Below are positions 1-9,186 of a DNA stretch of 64,000 bases, one piece after another (the first letter of the stretch is position 1; every line of letters begins with the position of its first letter). This DNA is from Marinobacter sp. C7 (GTDB lineage Bacteria > Pseudomonadota > Gammaproteobacteria > Pseudomonadales > Oleiphilaceae): positions 620,001 through 684,000 of the forward strand of contig NZ_JAKQZH010000001.1 of the NCBI RefSeq assembly GCF_022343555.1. Reading direction: 5' to 3'. The translations under genes were made by a program, and so were the position numbers. Under the pieces are notes generated by a model. The model did not search any database. It saw nothing but the letters and a program-made list of their open reading frames with translations, and was not told the origin of the DNA.

Positions 1-847
1 GCAGGATGAAGAAGCGCTTGGCAATGTCCTTGTGCATCTGGGTCATGGAGCCGGAGACATCCATCAGGCAGAACATCACCGCACTGGTGGCCGGTTTCGG
101 TTGCTTCACGTGCTGGCGGTAGCGCAGATCGATCTCGTCGATGAACGGGATTCGCCGAACATTGGCCTTGAGTCGGGCGATCTCGTCCTCGAGTACCTTG
201 ATCTGGTCATCGTGGCTGAAGGCCGGGTCCAGATCTTCCGGTGCCGATTTCAGGGCTTGCAGCTGTTTTTCCAGATCCCGGATCTTCTTCTTGCGGGCAC
301 CGCCAAGGCCGAGGCGCCGAGCGTGGGCTCCCCGCAGGGATCGCACCACGTCCAGCTTGGCCGGAACGCCCTGATTGGTGAAGCCGGCCCGCACGTATTT
401 GAACGCTTCGGTGTCCTTGAGTTTCTTGCGCGCCAGGTTGGGCAGTTCGAGGTCATCGAACAGGAAGTCGAGGAACTCCTCCTGGGTGATCTGGAAAGCG
501 AACTCGTCCATGCCTTCACCATCCGGGCTGGCCTGGCCCTGACCACCCCCCTGGCCACCACCGCCCTGGGGCTTGGGGATCATGTCCCCGGCCACAAATT
601 CCTGGTTGCCGGGGTGCACCATCTCCCGCCGGCCGCCCTGGCCGTGGTGGAAGATGGGCTCGTCGATATCCCGGGTCGGGATACTGACTTTCTCACCCCG
701 TTCAACGTCCGTGATCGAGCGCTTGTGCACCGCATCGGCCACCGCTTTCTTGATGTGGTGGCGGTAGCGGCGCAGGAACCGCTCCCGGTTCACCGCGCTC
801 TTGTTCTTGCCATTCAACCGCCGGTCGACGATGTGGGTCATACCCAT
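1..847 (-). CDS. yeaH: YeaH family protein (DUF444), 3' end beyond the window edge
   Basis: Partner of the PrkA/YeaG kinase in stress and stationary-phase modules; its biochemical role is not settled. Translating the reverse strand gives an N-terminus with [15 protein letters not shown], then VHPGNQEF, a Gly/Gln-rich linker and [17 protein letters not shown], all close to what I recall of E. coli YeaH. Near the window edge comes [11 protein letters not shown], a von Willebrand A-type metal-binding motif (DxSxS). I chose the ATG at 847 because GGGAG lies about 8 nt upstream; an ATG at 841 is the alternative. The gene lies 33 nt downstream of prkA on the same strand, so the two are probably cotranscribed. 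The C-terminal third is missing only because the window ends. Confidence 0.93.
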   Translation of the reverse strand, partial: MGMTHIVDRRLNGKNKSAVNRERFLRRYRHHIKKAVADAVHKRSITDVERGEKVSIPTRDIDEPIFHHGQGGRREMVHPGNQEFVAGDMIPKPQGGGGQGGGQGQASPDGEGMDEFAFQITQEEFLDFLFDDLELPNLARKKLKDTEAFKYVRAGFTNQGVPAKLDVVRSLRGAHARRLGLGGARKKKIRDLEKQLQALKSAPEDLDPAFSHDDQIKVLEDEIARLKANVRRIPFIDEIDLRYRQHVKQPKPATSAVMFCLMDVSGSMTQMHKDIAKRFFIL

Positions 848-880
848 AGTGCTACTCCCATCAGTGACTGGTCACTGATT

Positions 881-2803
881 TCAGTGAGACTTGCGAACAC
901 GCAGGTACCATTCGGCCAACAGCCGTACCTGCTTCTCGGTGTAGCCTCGCTCGACCATACGTTCGACGAACTGCTTGTGCTTCTTCTGGTCTTCCTGACT
1001 GGCTTTCGGGTTGAAGGAGATGACCGGCAGAAGATCCTCGGTGTTGGAGAACATCTTCTTCTCGATCACGCTGCGCAGCTTCTCGTAGCTGAGCCAGGAT
1101 GGGTTGCGGCCCTGGTTGTTGGCCCGGGCGCGCAGCACGAAGTTGACCACCTCGTTGCGGAAGTCCTTCGGGTTGCTGATGCCCGCCGGCTTCTCGATCT
1201 TCTCCAGCTCGTCATTGATGGACGCGCGGTCGAGGATTTCGCCGGTCTCCGGATCCCGGTATTCCTGGTCCTGAATCCAGAAGTCGGCATAGGTCACGTA
1301 ACGGTCGAACAGGTTCTGACCGTATTCGCTGTAACTTTCCAGATAGGCGGTCTGGATTTCCTTGCCGATGAACTGGACATAGTGCGGCGCCAGGTATTCC
1401 TTGATGAACCGCAGGTACTTCTCCTGGATCTCAGACTGGAACTGCTCCTGCTCGATCTGCTTCTCCAGCACATACAGCAGGTGCACCGGGTTGGCCGCCA
1501 CCTCGGTGGTGTCAAAGTTGAAGACCTTGGAGAGAATCTTGAACGCGAAACGGGTGGACAGGCCATCCATGCCTTCCATCACCCCGGCGGCATCCCGATA
1601 CTCCTGGATGGACTTGGCTTTCGGGTCGGTGTCCTTGATGTTCTGGCCGTCGTACACCTTCATCTTCGAGAAGATGCTGGAATTTTCCGGTTCCTTGATC
1701 CGGGACAGCACCGAAAACTGCGCTAGCATGTCCAGGGTATCGGGCGCACAGGGCGCACCGTACAGGGAACTGTTGGTCAGCAGCTTCTTGTAGATCTCGA
1801 TTTCCTCGGTGACCCTCAGGCAGTAGGGCACCTTGACGATGTAGACCCGGTCCAGGAACGCCTCGTTGTGCTTGTTGTTCCGGAAGGTCTGCCACTCGGA
1901 TTCGTTGGAGTGGGCCAGGATCACGCCGTCGAACGGCACCGATCCCATGCCCTCGGTGGTGTTGTAGTTGCCTTCCTGGGTGGCGGTCAGCAACGGATGC
2001 AGCACCTTGATCGGCGCCTTGAACATCTCCACGAACTCGAGCAGGCCCTGGTTCGCCTTGCACAGGCCGCCGCTGAAACTGTAGGCGTCGGGATCGTCCT
2101 GGGAGAAATCTTCCAGCATCCGGATGTTGACCTTGCCCACCAGAGCGGAGATGTCCTGGTTGTTATCGTCGCCCGGCTCGGTCTTGGCGACCCCCACCTG
2201 ATCGAGAACCGACGGGTACTTCTTGACCACCCGGAACTGGCTGATATCGCCCCCGAACTCGTGCAGGCGCTTGACCGCCCAGGGCGACATGATGGAGTTG
2301 AGGTAACGGCGCGGAATACCGTATTCCTCTTCCAGGATCTCGGCATCCTCGGCAGGGTCGAACAGCCCCAGCGGCGATTCGTTCACGGGGGAGCCCTTGA
2401 TGGCGTAGAACGGCACCTTCTGCATCAGGGCCTTGAGCTTCTCCGCCAGGGAAGACTTACCGCCACCCACCGGGCCCAGCAGATACAGGATCTGTTTCTT
2501 CTCTTCCAGGCCCTGGGCGGCATGGCGGAAGAACGAGACGATGTTTTCCACGGCATCTTCCATGCCGTAGAACTCGGAAAATTCCGGATAACGCTTGATC
2601 ACCTTGTTGGAAAAGATGCGTGACAGTCTTGAGTCACGAGAGGTATCCACCAACTCCGGCTCGCCGATCGCAATTAACATTCTCTCAGCGGCCGTGGCAT
2701 AGGCCGTTGGGTCCTTTTTGCAGATCTCCAGGTATTCCTCAAGAGAGTATTCTTCCTCTTGGGTAGCTTCATACCGGTCTTTGAAATGCTGCAGTATGCT
2801 CAT
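881..2803 (-). CDS. prkA: PrkA/YeaG serine protein kinase
   Basis: Cytoplasmic AAA+-linked serine protein kinase of the PrkA family, 640 aa, the usual full length. The Walker A motif GPVGGGKSS is near residue 110, inside the PrkA AAA domain; the C-terminal half is the PrkA kinase-like domain. In enterobacteria YeaG acts with YeaH in nitrogen-starvation and stationary-phase responses. A GAGGGG ribosome site precedes the ATG at 2803. It is the first gene of a prkA-yeaH operon; a spoVR homologue often follows in this cluster but would lie outside the window. No truncation or frameshift is visible. Confidence 0.95.
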   Translation of the reverse strand: MSILQHFKDRYEATQEEEYSLEEYLEICKKDPTAYATAAERMLIAIGEPELVDTSRDSRLSRIFSNKVIKRYPEFSEFYGMEDAVENIVSFFRHAAQGLEEKKQILYLLGPVGGGKSSLAEKLKALMQKVPFYAIKGSPVNESPLGLFDPAEDAEILEEEYGIPRRYLNSIMSPWAVKRLHEFGGDISQFRVVKKYPSVLDQVGVAKTEPGDDNNQDISALVGKVNIRMLEDFSQDDPDAYSFSGGLCKANQGLLEFVEMFKAPIKVLHPLLTATQEGNYNTTEGMGSVPFDGVILAHSNESEWQTFRNNKHNEAFLDRVYIVKVPYCLRVTEEIEIYKKLLTNSSLYGAPCAPDTLDMLAQFSVLSRIKEPENSSIFSKMKVYDGQNIKDTDPKAKSIQEYRDAAGVMEGMDGLSTRFAFKILSKVFNFDTTEVAANPVHLLYVLEKQIEQEQFQSEIQEKYLRFIKEYLAPHYVQFIGKEIQTAYLESYSEYGQNLFDRYVTYADFWIQDQEYRDPETGEILDRASINDELEKIEKPAGISNPKDFRNEVVNFVLRARANNQGRNPSWLSYEKLRSVIEKKMFSNTEDLLPVISFNPKASQEDQKKHKQFVERMVERGYTEKQVRLLAEWYLRVRKSH

Positions 2804-3066
2804 AGATGGCCCCTCGCTCGCTGTTCTTCAGCTTTCAGTTCACGCAATTTCCCCGTTGCTGTTGGCTCCGCCTGTCCCGGCGGTGTTTATCTGGTTATGG
2901 GTAAAAGGGATGGATACTTACAAGGCGCGCTGCAACTTTCTCTTCGCGACTTGCTTATTCTGAGCTTAGTTCAGGTTCGCGAGGTTGGACAGTGGGCGAG
3001 TGGTTAAGGTTCATTAAATTGTGTTAGAGGGGTGTGCCGTTTTTGTAGCTGGGGCTGGAGCGCACC

Positions 3067-3137
3067 GGGGGTCTTTTTTCTGGCGAATTGGCAACTCGCT
3101 TCGCTCAGACATCAAATTCACCAGAAAAAAGCCCCCA
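3067..3137. repeat. Imperfect long hairpin, possible terminator
   Basis: Left arm GGGGGTCTTTTTTCTGG and right arm CCAGAAAAAAGCCCCC enclose a loop that itself holds ACTCGCTTCGCTCAGAC. It lies in the 382-nt gap between the 3' end of tpm and the 5' end of prkA, both on the minus strand, so it could end tpm transcription. The rest of the gap (2804-3066) shows no gene I can support. Confidence 0.5.
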
Positions 3138-3185
3138 CTCGTCAACCGCCAAGACTCCCAACCCAACAGGCTGGGAGAGCCAGCC

Positions 3186-3839
3186 TTAAAGCTTGGTCAA
3201 CCGGAACACGCTTTCTGAGGCTCCCTCAAGCCCGCGTCGCTTGGCAAACGGATGATCCTTGGCAAGGGTGTTGGTCAGTACGTGTTCGATGTCATAGTCC
3301 AGGCCGTAAAGTTCCCGGACCTCGTCGTTGGAGACGTTAAACGGAGGCCCCTTGATTTCGGTGTCGTAGTCCAGGGTAATCAGAAGGACGCGCGCACCGT
3401 CGGGGATGATGGCTGTCAGGTGCTCGACGTACTTTTGCCGCATGGAGGGTGGCAGGGCGATCAGGGCCGCGCGGTCGTAGATCAGGCGGATGTGTTTGAG
3501 ATCATCAGGCGCCAGCTGGAAAAAATCGCCACACCAGATCTCGAGATCGTCGTGCTTGAAGGTGGTGAAGGGTTCTCCCGGGTGCACCTTGGCCTTTTCG
3601 CCGGCTTCCTCGAAGAAATCCTTGCACGCGATCTCGCTGAGCTCCACACCGAGCACCGGGTGCCCGCGGTCGTGCAGCCACCACATGTCGTGAGCCTTGC
3701 CGCACAGGGGGACGAATACCGCATCGGAGCGCTCTCCGGCCAGCTCCGGCCAGTGATCGTGCAGGTATTGGTTAACAGTGCCCTCGTGGAAACCGATCTC
3801 TTTCTTCGCCCAGCGTTCATGCCAGAATTCGTGTTCCAT
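3186..3839 (-). CDS. tpm: Thiopurine S-methyltransferase
   Basis: SAM-dependent methyltransferase of the TPMT family, 217 aa, full length for bacterial Tpm (about 215-220 aa). Bacterial members methylate thiopurines and detoxify selenite and tellurite; the native substrate is unclear. Visible family features are the N-terminus MEHEFWHERW, the block VFVPLCGKAHDMWWL, GVELSEIACKDFF for SAM binding, and IYDRAALIALPPSMR. The ATG at 3839 starts the conserved N-terminus directly. It appears monocistronic, divergent from the dehydrogenase gene at 3918. Confidence 0.93.
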   Translation of the reverse strand: MEHEFWHERWAKKEIGFHEGTVNQYLHDHWPELAGERSDAVFVPLCGKAHDMWWLHDRGHPVLGVELSEIACKDFFEEAGEKAKVHPGEPFTTFKHDDLEIWCGDFFQLAPDDLKHIRLIYDRAALIALPPSMRQKYVEHLTAIIPDGARVLLITLDYDTEIKGPPFNVSNDEVRELYGLDYDIEHVLTNTLAKDHPFAKRRGLEGASESVFRLTKL

Positions 3840-3917
3840 GGTTTTTCCCTTCCGCGGTATTTGGACGTTTTCCTCAGTCTACCTTAATCTGTGGCGATCT
3901 TGAGATGGGAGAAAAGC

Positions 3918-4853
3918 ATGAAAGCCGTATTCCTGGATGCCAATACCCTGGGCAATGATGTCGACCTTTCACCGATCGAGGCCGTTACCGGCGGCCTGAC
4001 CAAACATGAGCGAACCGGCCCGGACCAGGTTCTGGAGAGGATCCGGGGCTTTGACACCGTGCTGGTAAACAAAGTGGTTGTAAAGCGCGAGCATTTCGAG
4101 GCCTGCCCGGAGCTGAGGAACATTGCCGTGGTGGCCACCGGCCTGAACAATATTGACCAGGACGCGGCGCGGGAGCATGGCGTCAAGGTAATGAATGTGA
4201 CCAACTACGGCCGCTCCACCGTGGCCCAGCACACCCTGGCTCTGATGCTGGCGCTGGCCACCCGTCTGCTGGACTATGACAGGGATGTGCGGGCCGGCCG
4301 CTGGGGCCGGAGCGACATGTTCTGCCTGATGGATCATCCTATCCTCGAGTTGGAAGGGCGTACGCTGGGCGTGGTTGGCTACGGTGATCTGGGGCAGGGC
4401 GTGGTCGAGCGCGCCAGGGCCTTTGGTATGAAAATCCTGCTGGGTGCCCGCCCGGGCCAGGAGTCGGGCGAGGTAGACGGCTATCCGCGGATCCCGCTGG
4501 ATGAGCTGTTGCCACAGGTGGATGTCCTGTCACTGCACTGCCTGTTGACGGACGAAACCCGCAACCTGATCGGCAAGCGGGAGCTGGAAATGATGAAAAG
4601 CGATGCGCTACTGATCAATACCAGCCGTGGCGGTCTGGTGGACGAACAGGCCCTTGCGGACGCCCTGAGAGCCGGAGTGATTGGTGGTGCAGGTTTCGAT
4701 GTCCTTACCGAGGAGCCGCCGCGTAATGGCAACCCCTTGCTGGCGGATGATATTCCCAATCTGATCGTCACCCCGCACTCGGCGTGGGCCAGTCGGGAAG
4801 CGAGGCAGCGGATTGTGAATATTACCGCTAACAACCTCGCATCGGTCGAATGA
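3918..4853 (+). CDS. D-2-hydroxyacid dehydrogenase, NAD-dependent
   Basis: Member of the D-isomer-specific 2-hydroxyacid dehydrogenase family (311 aa), reducing a 2-keto acid such as glyoxylate or hydroxypyruvate with NAD(P)H. The Rossmann motif is VVGYGDLGQGV near residue 150; the catalytic Arg sits in INTSRGGLVDE, the Glu follows in the FDVLTEEPP block, and the His is in TPHSAW. I chose the ATG at 3918 (GGGAG about 8 nt upstream) rather than an in-frame GTG at 3891. The substrate cannot be fixed from sequence; glycerate dehydrogenase (HprA-like) is the closest guess. Confidence 0.88.
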   Translation: MKAVFLDANTLGNDVDLSPIEAVTGGLTKHERTGPDQVLERIRGFDTVLVNKVVVKREHFEACPELRNIAVVATGLNNIDQDAAREHGVKVMNVTNYGRSTVAQHTLALMLALATRLLDYDRDVRAGRWGRSDMFCLMDHPILELEGRTLGVVGYGDLGQGVVERARAFGMKILLGARPGQESGEVDGYPRIPLDELLPQVDVLSLHCLLTDETRNLIGKRELEMMKSDALLINTSRGGLVDEQALADALRAGVIGGAGFDVLTEEPPRNGNPLLADDIPNLIVTPHSAWASREARQRIVNITANNLASVE

Positions 4854-4861
4854 GACTGAAA

Positions 4862-4880
4862 ACCGGGTCAGGTACCCGGT
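4862..4880. terminator. Short hairpin between convergent genes
   Basis: ACCGGG/CCCGGT arms around a TCAGGTA-type loop lie in the 33 nt between the convergent 2-hydroxyacid dehydrogenase and porin genes. No long U tract follows on either strand, so bidirectional termination is an inference. Confidence 0.4.
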
Positions 4881-4886
4881 CCCCAC

Positions 4887-6140
4887 TCAGTAGCGCCAGC
4901 CGATGCTGGCGGACACGCCTACCTGATACATGCTCAGTTCGATGGTCTGCTGCGGGTTGAGCGGGTTGTCGCCCTTCACGCTGTTGCGCGGTGAGTAGAA
5001 GACCGAACCTGAGAACTCCAGGGATTCGCTGAACTGGCGGGTGAAGCCGCCAGTGAAGTGCCACTCCTGGACTCCGGGAGCCAGGATGTTGAACAGCACT
5101 TCCTCTTCCTGCACCGGCTGCTCGCCGTAGCTGATGCCGGCACGCCAGGTTTGCTGGTCGGTCTGCTGCCACTGCCAGCCGAGTTTGACGATGGTCATAT
5201 CGTCCCAGCCGAAGCCGGCACCATCATCGTCACCCAGTTGTGCGGTCATCAGGTTGGGCAGCATAGGGTTGCCCACGCTGTTGATCTGGCCATAGCGGAT
5301 ATGCTGGACATCCACCAGGATCCAGTGCCGATCGATGCCGGACCAGGCGATGCCCGCGTTGATCATCTGGGGAATATCGAAGTCGCCCTGTTCAGCGAAC
5401 AGGCCCCGGTAGTCATCGAATTCTTCCATTTCCAGAATGGTGCGGAAACTCAGGCCACCACGCAGAGTGTCGGTGATCTCACCCTGCCAGCCAATCTGGA
5501 TGCCGTAGCCCCAGGCATCATCCGTCCCATTGTTGGTCAGGGCGGACGGATCGGACGAATAGGGGGAGAACGCGCCCAGGCCTTTGGCTTCGAAGCGCTG
5601 GTAGGCAATCATCGGAGAAATGCCGATGGCCTGGTTGTCAGCGAATTTCCACGACCAGGTGGGGGCAATGTACAGTTGCTCCAGGTTGACACCGGTTCGG
5701 CCGCCATAGAAGGGACCGCCATTATCGCCAGGGTAGCTGGTGTTCATGCCCCCGTTGGCAAACACTGAAACGCCAAGGGCGTGCCGGTCGTTAATCCGGT
5801 GATTGGCCCCGAAGTGAGGGATCACAAAGGCATCCCGGCTGCTCTGGTAGCTTCCCGGCTGCAGTGAGAAGGCAGGAGGGGGTGCCATCGGGCCTTCCAC
5901 TTCATATTTCCGTCGTGGCGAGAAGAGTTCAAGCCCGCCGTCGACACGATCGCCCACGAACGCCAGTCCTGCGGGGTTGGTGGCAGCGGCGATGCTGTCC
6001 TGGGCCAGTGCCGCACCGGCGCCGGCCATGCCGGAACTGATGGTTCCATAGCCATGGCTGAAGTAACCATTGGTTGCGGAAGCAACTGATGGCAGGAGTG
6101 CGGAGGCCGCTGCAATGCTCAGGGCAGTCTTGAGGCGCAT
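4887..6140 (-). CDS. FadL/OmpP1/TodX-type outer membrane transport protein
   Basis: Outer-membrane beta-barrel of the FadL family, taking up long-chain fatty acids or other hydrophobic substrates. It begins with a signal peptide (MRLKTALSIAAASALLPSVA) and then the family hallmark ATNGYFSHGYG, GMAGAGAALA and ATNPAGLAF, which form the hatch region. It ends in SIGWRY, with the aromatic C-terminal residue typical of BAM-assembled barrels. The length of 417 aa fits. The upstream in-frame ATG at 6191 would put 17 residues before the signal peptide, so I use 6140. The gene is divergent from yihY. Confidence 0.88.
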   Translation of the reverse strand: MRLKTALSIAAASALLPSVASATNGYFSHGYGTISSGMAGAGAALAQDSIAAATNPAGLAFVGDRVDGGLELFSPRRKYEVEGPMAPPPAFSLQPGSYQSSRDAFVIPHFGANHRINDRHALGVSVFANGGMNTSYPGDNGGPFYGGRTGVNLEQLYIAPTWSWKFADNQAIGISPMIAYQRFEAKGLGAFSPYSSDPSALTNNGTDDAWGYGIQIGWQGEITDTLRGGLSFRTILEMEEFDDYRGLFAEQGDFDIPQMINAGIAWSGIDRHWILVDVQHIRYGQINSVGNPMLPNLMTAQLGDDDGAGFGWDDMTIVKLGWQWQQTDQQTWRAGISYGEQPVQEEEVLFNILAPGVQEWHFTGGFTRQFSESLEFSGSVFYSPRNSVKGDNPLNPQQTIELSMYQVGVSASIGWRY

Positions 6141-6338
6141 AACTGTGACTCGTTCTTTGACAACTACTGAATGTGGCGATCGTTTATACACAACGTCAGT
6201 TATAAGGTGAAGAATTAAAGATTAATATGGTTATATTGTCCTGTTAGGCCTCGCAAACCGACAGTTATCGGCCATACTTTGGGGCACCGGCTTATATCCC
6301 TGATAAACTGGCTAAAATTTCGTGGAACAGGATGTCAC

Positions 6339-7646
6339 GTGGCTTCATTCCAATTCAAAGAACGGCTGCAGGCCGCAGAAGACTGGATTCTGGCGAACCC
6401 CAATCCGCCACAGCAGTGGCCCTGGACCTGGCTCTATAAGGTCGGGCGTTCAGCCTATGCGCTGGTAAGGGATGTGATCAGCGGGCAACTCACCCTGCAT
6501 GCCATGAGCCTCGTCTATACCACGCTGCTCAGTATCGTTCCGTTGCTTGCCCTGAGCTTTTCGGTGCTCAAGGCCCTGGGTGTCCACGAGCGGATGGAGC
6601 CTTTCCTGTTCCAGTTCTTTGAGCCAATGGGGCCGCAGGGAATTGAACTGGCAAACCGGATCCTCGGTTTTGTGGACAATATGAAGGTCGGGGTGCTCGG
6701 ATCGGTTGGTCTGGCCCTGCTGGTCTACACGGTGATCTCGCTGGTGCAGAAGATCGAGCGCTCCTTCAACATGATCTGGCGGGTACCGGACATGCGCTCC
6801 ATGGCCCAGCGGTTCAGTAACTACCTGAGCGTGATCATGGTGGGGCCACTGTTGATGGTGTCCGCGATTGGTGTCACTGCCACCATTTTCTCCTCCGAAT
6901 TTGTGCAGACACTGGTGGAGATCGAGCCGTTCGGCTCCCTGATCCTGTCGATCAGTCGCTTCACGCCCTTTTTCCTCGTGGTGGCTGCCTTTACGTTTGT
7001 CTACATCTTCATTCCGAACACACGGGTCAAGCTTCGTTATGCCTTTACCGCGGGTCTGGTGGCCGGGGTTTCCTGGCAGGCTGCCAGTATGCTGTTCGCC
7101 TCGTTTGTGGCTGGCTCGGCCAAGTACGCTGCCATCTATTCCAGTTTCGCCATTGGTATCATCCTGCTGATCTGGATTTACCTGAACTGGATGATCCTGC
7201 TGCTGGGCGCGAGTCTGGCGTTCTATCTTCAGTATCCGGGGTCAGTGGCGAAGAAAAGGCAGGTCCAGTTGTCCCCGGAACTCCAGGAAAGAGTGGGGTT
7301 GGCGGTCATGTGGATGGTGGCCAGGCCGTTCAGTGAAGGCGAAGCTGCCCCGCAGCAGGAGGCGCTGGAGCACAGGCTCCGGGTGCCGGGAGAGGTGACC
7401 AGGACGATCAGCGATAAGCTGATCCGGGCCGGTTTGTTGTCCCTGGCGGGCCGGCAGGGCGATCAGTTGGTGCCCGGGCGGGCCCTCGACCTGATCACCG
7501 TGCGGAATATCCTGGATGTGGTTCGCCGGGACGAGGACCGGGTCGTGGACCGGCTACCGGTGGTTTTGCCGCCGGGACTCATCGATGGAGCAAGAGAGCT
7601 GGAGTCTGAAACCCTGGCTTCGTTGCTACGGCAATCGAAGGCCTGA
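6339..7646 (+). CDS. yihY: YihY/BrkB family inner membrane protein
   Basis: Polytopic inner membrane protein of the YihY/virulence-factor BrkB family, about 435 aa. Roughly six membrane segments run between residues 40 and 300, including SLVYTTLLSIVPLLAL, the typical opening helix. A soluble C-terminal tail of about 130 aa resembles the winged-helix-like tails of some members. The start is uncertain: I prefer the GTG at 6339 (reading VASFQFKERL) because the longer frame from a TTG at 6279 adds non-conserved residues. Function is unknown; an older assignment as ribonuclease BN is wrong for this family. Confidence 0.82.
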   Translation: MASFQFKERLQAAEDWILANPNPPQQWPWTWLYKVGRSAYALVRDVISGQLTLHAMSLVYTTLLSIVPLLALSFSVLKALGVHERMEPFLFQFFEPMGPQGIELANRILGFVDNMKVGVLGSVGLALLVYTVISLVQKIERSFNMIWRVPDMRSMAQRFSNYLSVIMVGPLLMVSAIGVTATIFSSEFVQTLVEIEPFGSLILSISRFTPFFLVVAAFTFVYIFIPNTRVKLRYAFTAGLVAGVSWQAASMLFASFVAGSAKYAAIYSSFAIGIILLIWIYLNWMILLLGASLAFYLQYPGSVAKKRQVQLSPELQERVGLAVMWMVARPFSEGEAAPQQEALEHRLRVPGEVTRTISDKLIRAGLLSLAGRQGDQLVPGRALDLITVRNILDVVRRDEDRVVDRLPVVLPPGLIDGARELESETLASLLRQSKA

Positions 7647-7685
7647 GCCCCAGCCTCCTGGCCCGGCCTGCATTGCGGTATCTGT

Positions 7686-8915
7686 TCAGAGCAGCGTTTC
7701 CCCGAAGACGAAGACCAGTTGGCAGACGCCGGCGGCGAAGCCAAGGAAGGCGCCCACCAGGATCAGTTTGATCTCGTCCTCCTGAAAGCACGGTCGCAGC
7801 AGGTCCTGGAATTCTTCCGAGGAGAGGGCGATCATCCGTTCGACCATGATGGACTCAACCGCCTGGGCCCGGTCCTTCTCGAACACCGGGTTGTTGAAAG
7901 AGGTCTGGGAGATTTCGATGGCCTTTTCGCCCACCTGGTTTTTCAGGGTGGCAAAGCCGGTGGGGCCGAAGGCCATCTGGGTGAGCGCCTTGCCCATGCC
8001 CGCGGTTTCATCCACCAGCGGTTTGATGTGCTTTTTCACCATGTTGCGGGCCCGGTCCCCCTTCGGTCCTTCCAGGATCGCGCCGATGATGTTGCCCACG
8101 GTGAGGATTTCGTGGGTGACAATGTGGCAGAAGGATTCCGCCACTTCCGGCTGGCGTTTGAGGAACAGCCCCTGAATCCTGAGTGGCCCGACCTTTTTCT
8201 CACGTAATGGGCGGAAGATGACGTTCAGGGCGATCCAGTTGGTGGCCCAGCCCACCAGGAGTCCGAAGAACGGCAGTACCCACCAGCTGGGATAAAGGTA
8301 CCAGACGGCCATCTGGATAAGGCCGAACAGGAAGCCGAAGTACAGGCCCGAGTTGATAATAAAGCGGAATTCCACTTCGCCGCACTCGAGGAAGATGCGG
8401 TTCAGCAGCTGTTTATCCTTGGCCAGGCGTTCGATCACCATGCCCTTGATGTCCAGCAGGTCTTCAATATTTTCGGAGATGTCCTCGACCAGGTTGTCCA
8501 CCAGCTGCGGGGTGGACTTGCGGACCCGGTCGTAGACCATCTTGCGTGCTGAGGTCGGCAGGTTTTCCCAGAACGTGGGGTATTCCCGGAGCATCATCTC
8601 GTCGACGTATTCCTCGATGCGTGGGTCGACGGAGTGGACGATGTGGGCGGCGAGTACCTTGGGGTCGATCTGCTGGAATATCTCCTGGACGGTGCCGATC
8701 TTGGAGATGGTGGCATCGACGCTGATGGCGGCCATTTTGCGGGCTTTGGAGGGAATGATGCCCTGCCAGCCGAGCAGGGGTGGTTTGCCGATGAATTCCA
8801 GGGGGTAGAAGGTCATCTTGATGGCAAGCCAGTTGGTGGTCCAGCCGATCAGGGCTGCGATCACTGGGATGCTCAGGTATTGCCAGAATTCTTGGGACGT
8901 CAGCAGGCTTGTCAT
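7686..8915 (-). CDS. DUF445 family membrane protein
   Basis: DUF445 protein of 409 aa. It starts MTSLLTSQEFWQYL followed by a membrane helix (IPVIAALIGWTTNWLAIKM). A second hydrophobic pair is near the middle (FGLIQMAVWYLYPSWWVL and LVGWATNWIALNVIF), and the last helix is at the C-terminus (ILVGAFLGFAAGVCQLVFVF). The TNWLAIKM/TNWIALNV duplication is typical of this family. The frame stays open to 9101, but the upstream part reads through the hairpin repeat 8951-9080, so I use the ATG at 8915. Function unknown. Confidence 0.85.
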   Translation of the reverse strand: MTSLLTSQEFWQYLSIPVIAALIGWTTNWLAIKMTFYPLEFIGKPPLLGWQGIIPSKARKMAAISVDATISKIGTVQEIFQQIDPKVLAAHIVHSVDPRIEEYVDEMMLREYPTFWENLPTSARKMVYDRVRKSTPQLVDNLVEDISENIEDLLDIKGMVIERLAKDKQLLNRIFLECGEVEFRFIINSGLYFGFLFGLIQMAVWYLYPSWWVLPFFGLLVGWATNWIALNVIFRPLREKKVGPLRIQGLFLKRQPEVAESFCHIVTHEILTVGNIIGAILEGPKGDRARNMVKKHIKPLVDETAGMGKALTQMAFGPTGFATLKNQVGEKAIEISQTSFNNPVFEKDRAQAVESIMVERMIALSSEEFQDLLRPCFQEDEIKLILVGAFLGFAAGVCQLVFVFGETLL

Positions 8916-8950
8916 CCGGTACTCGCACTCTTTATTTGTTTTGCGGCTTG

Positions 8951-9080
8951 GGAGCATGTGGTCGGTCGGGCAGGGGGCTCTGAAACCCGCTCGAGCACGT
9001 CCATGTGGCGCTTGAGCTCCGCCATCCTTGGCTCCGCACAGTTTCAGAGCCCCCTGCCCGACCAACCACCCGAACATGTG
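8951..9080. repeat. Long hairpin with conserved loop, copy 1 of 5
   Basis: Arms GGTCGGTCGGGCAGGGGGCT (8960-8979) and its near-complement at 9048-9067 continue inward to CTGAAAC/GTTTCAG. The loop contains GAGCACGTCCATGTG and CGCCATCCTTGGCTCCGC, the signature shared with copies at 17011, 17254, 24399 and 37245. It lies 3' of rsmE and 5' of the DUF445 gene, both on the minus strand. Confidence 0.8.
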
Positions 9081-9186
9081 AGTAATGCTCGCTTGGGCCA
9101 AATTGTCAGACAGGAATCATGTTGGCCGGTCCGGCTACTGTCAATGACTCAGAAGCCGGAACGAGACGGCGGCACGGTCGTAGCTA

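Noticed and set aside
32..1726. 564-aa open frame on the plus strand
   Set aside because: Antisense to yeaH and prkA, whose reverse-strand products match known families; high GC creates long shadow frames.
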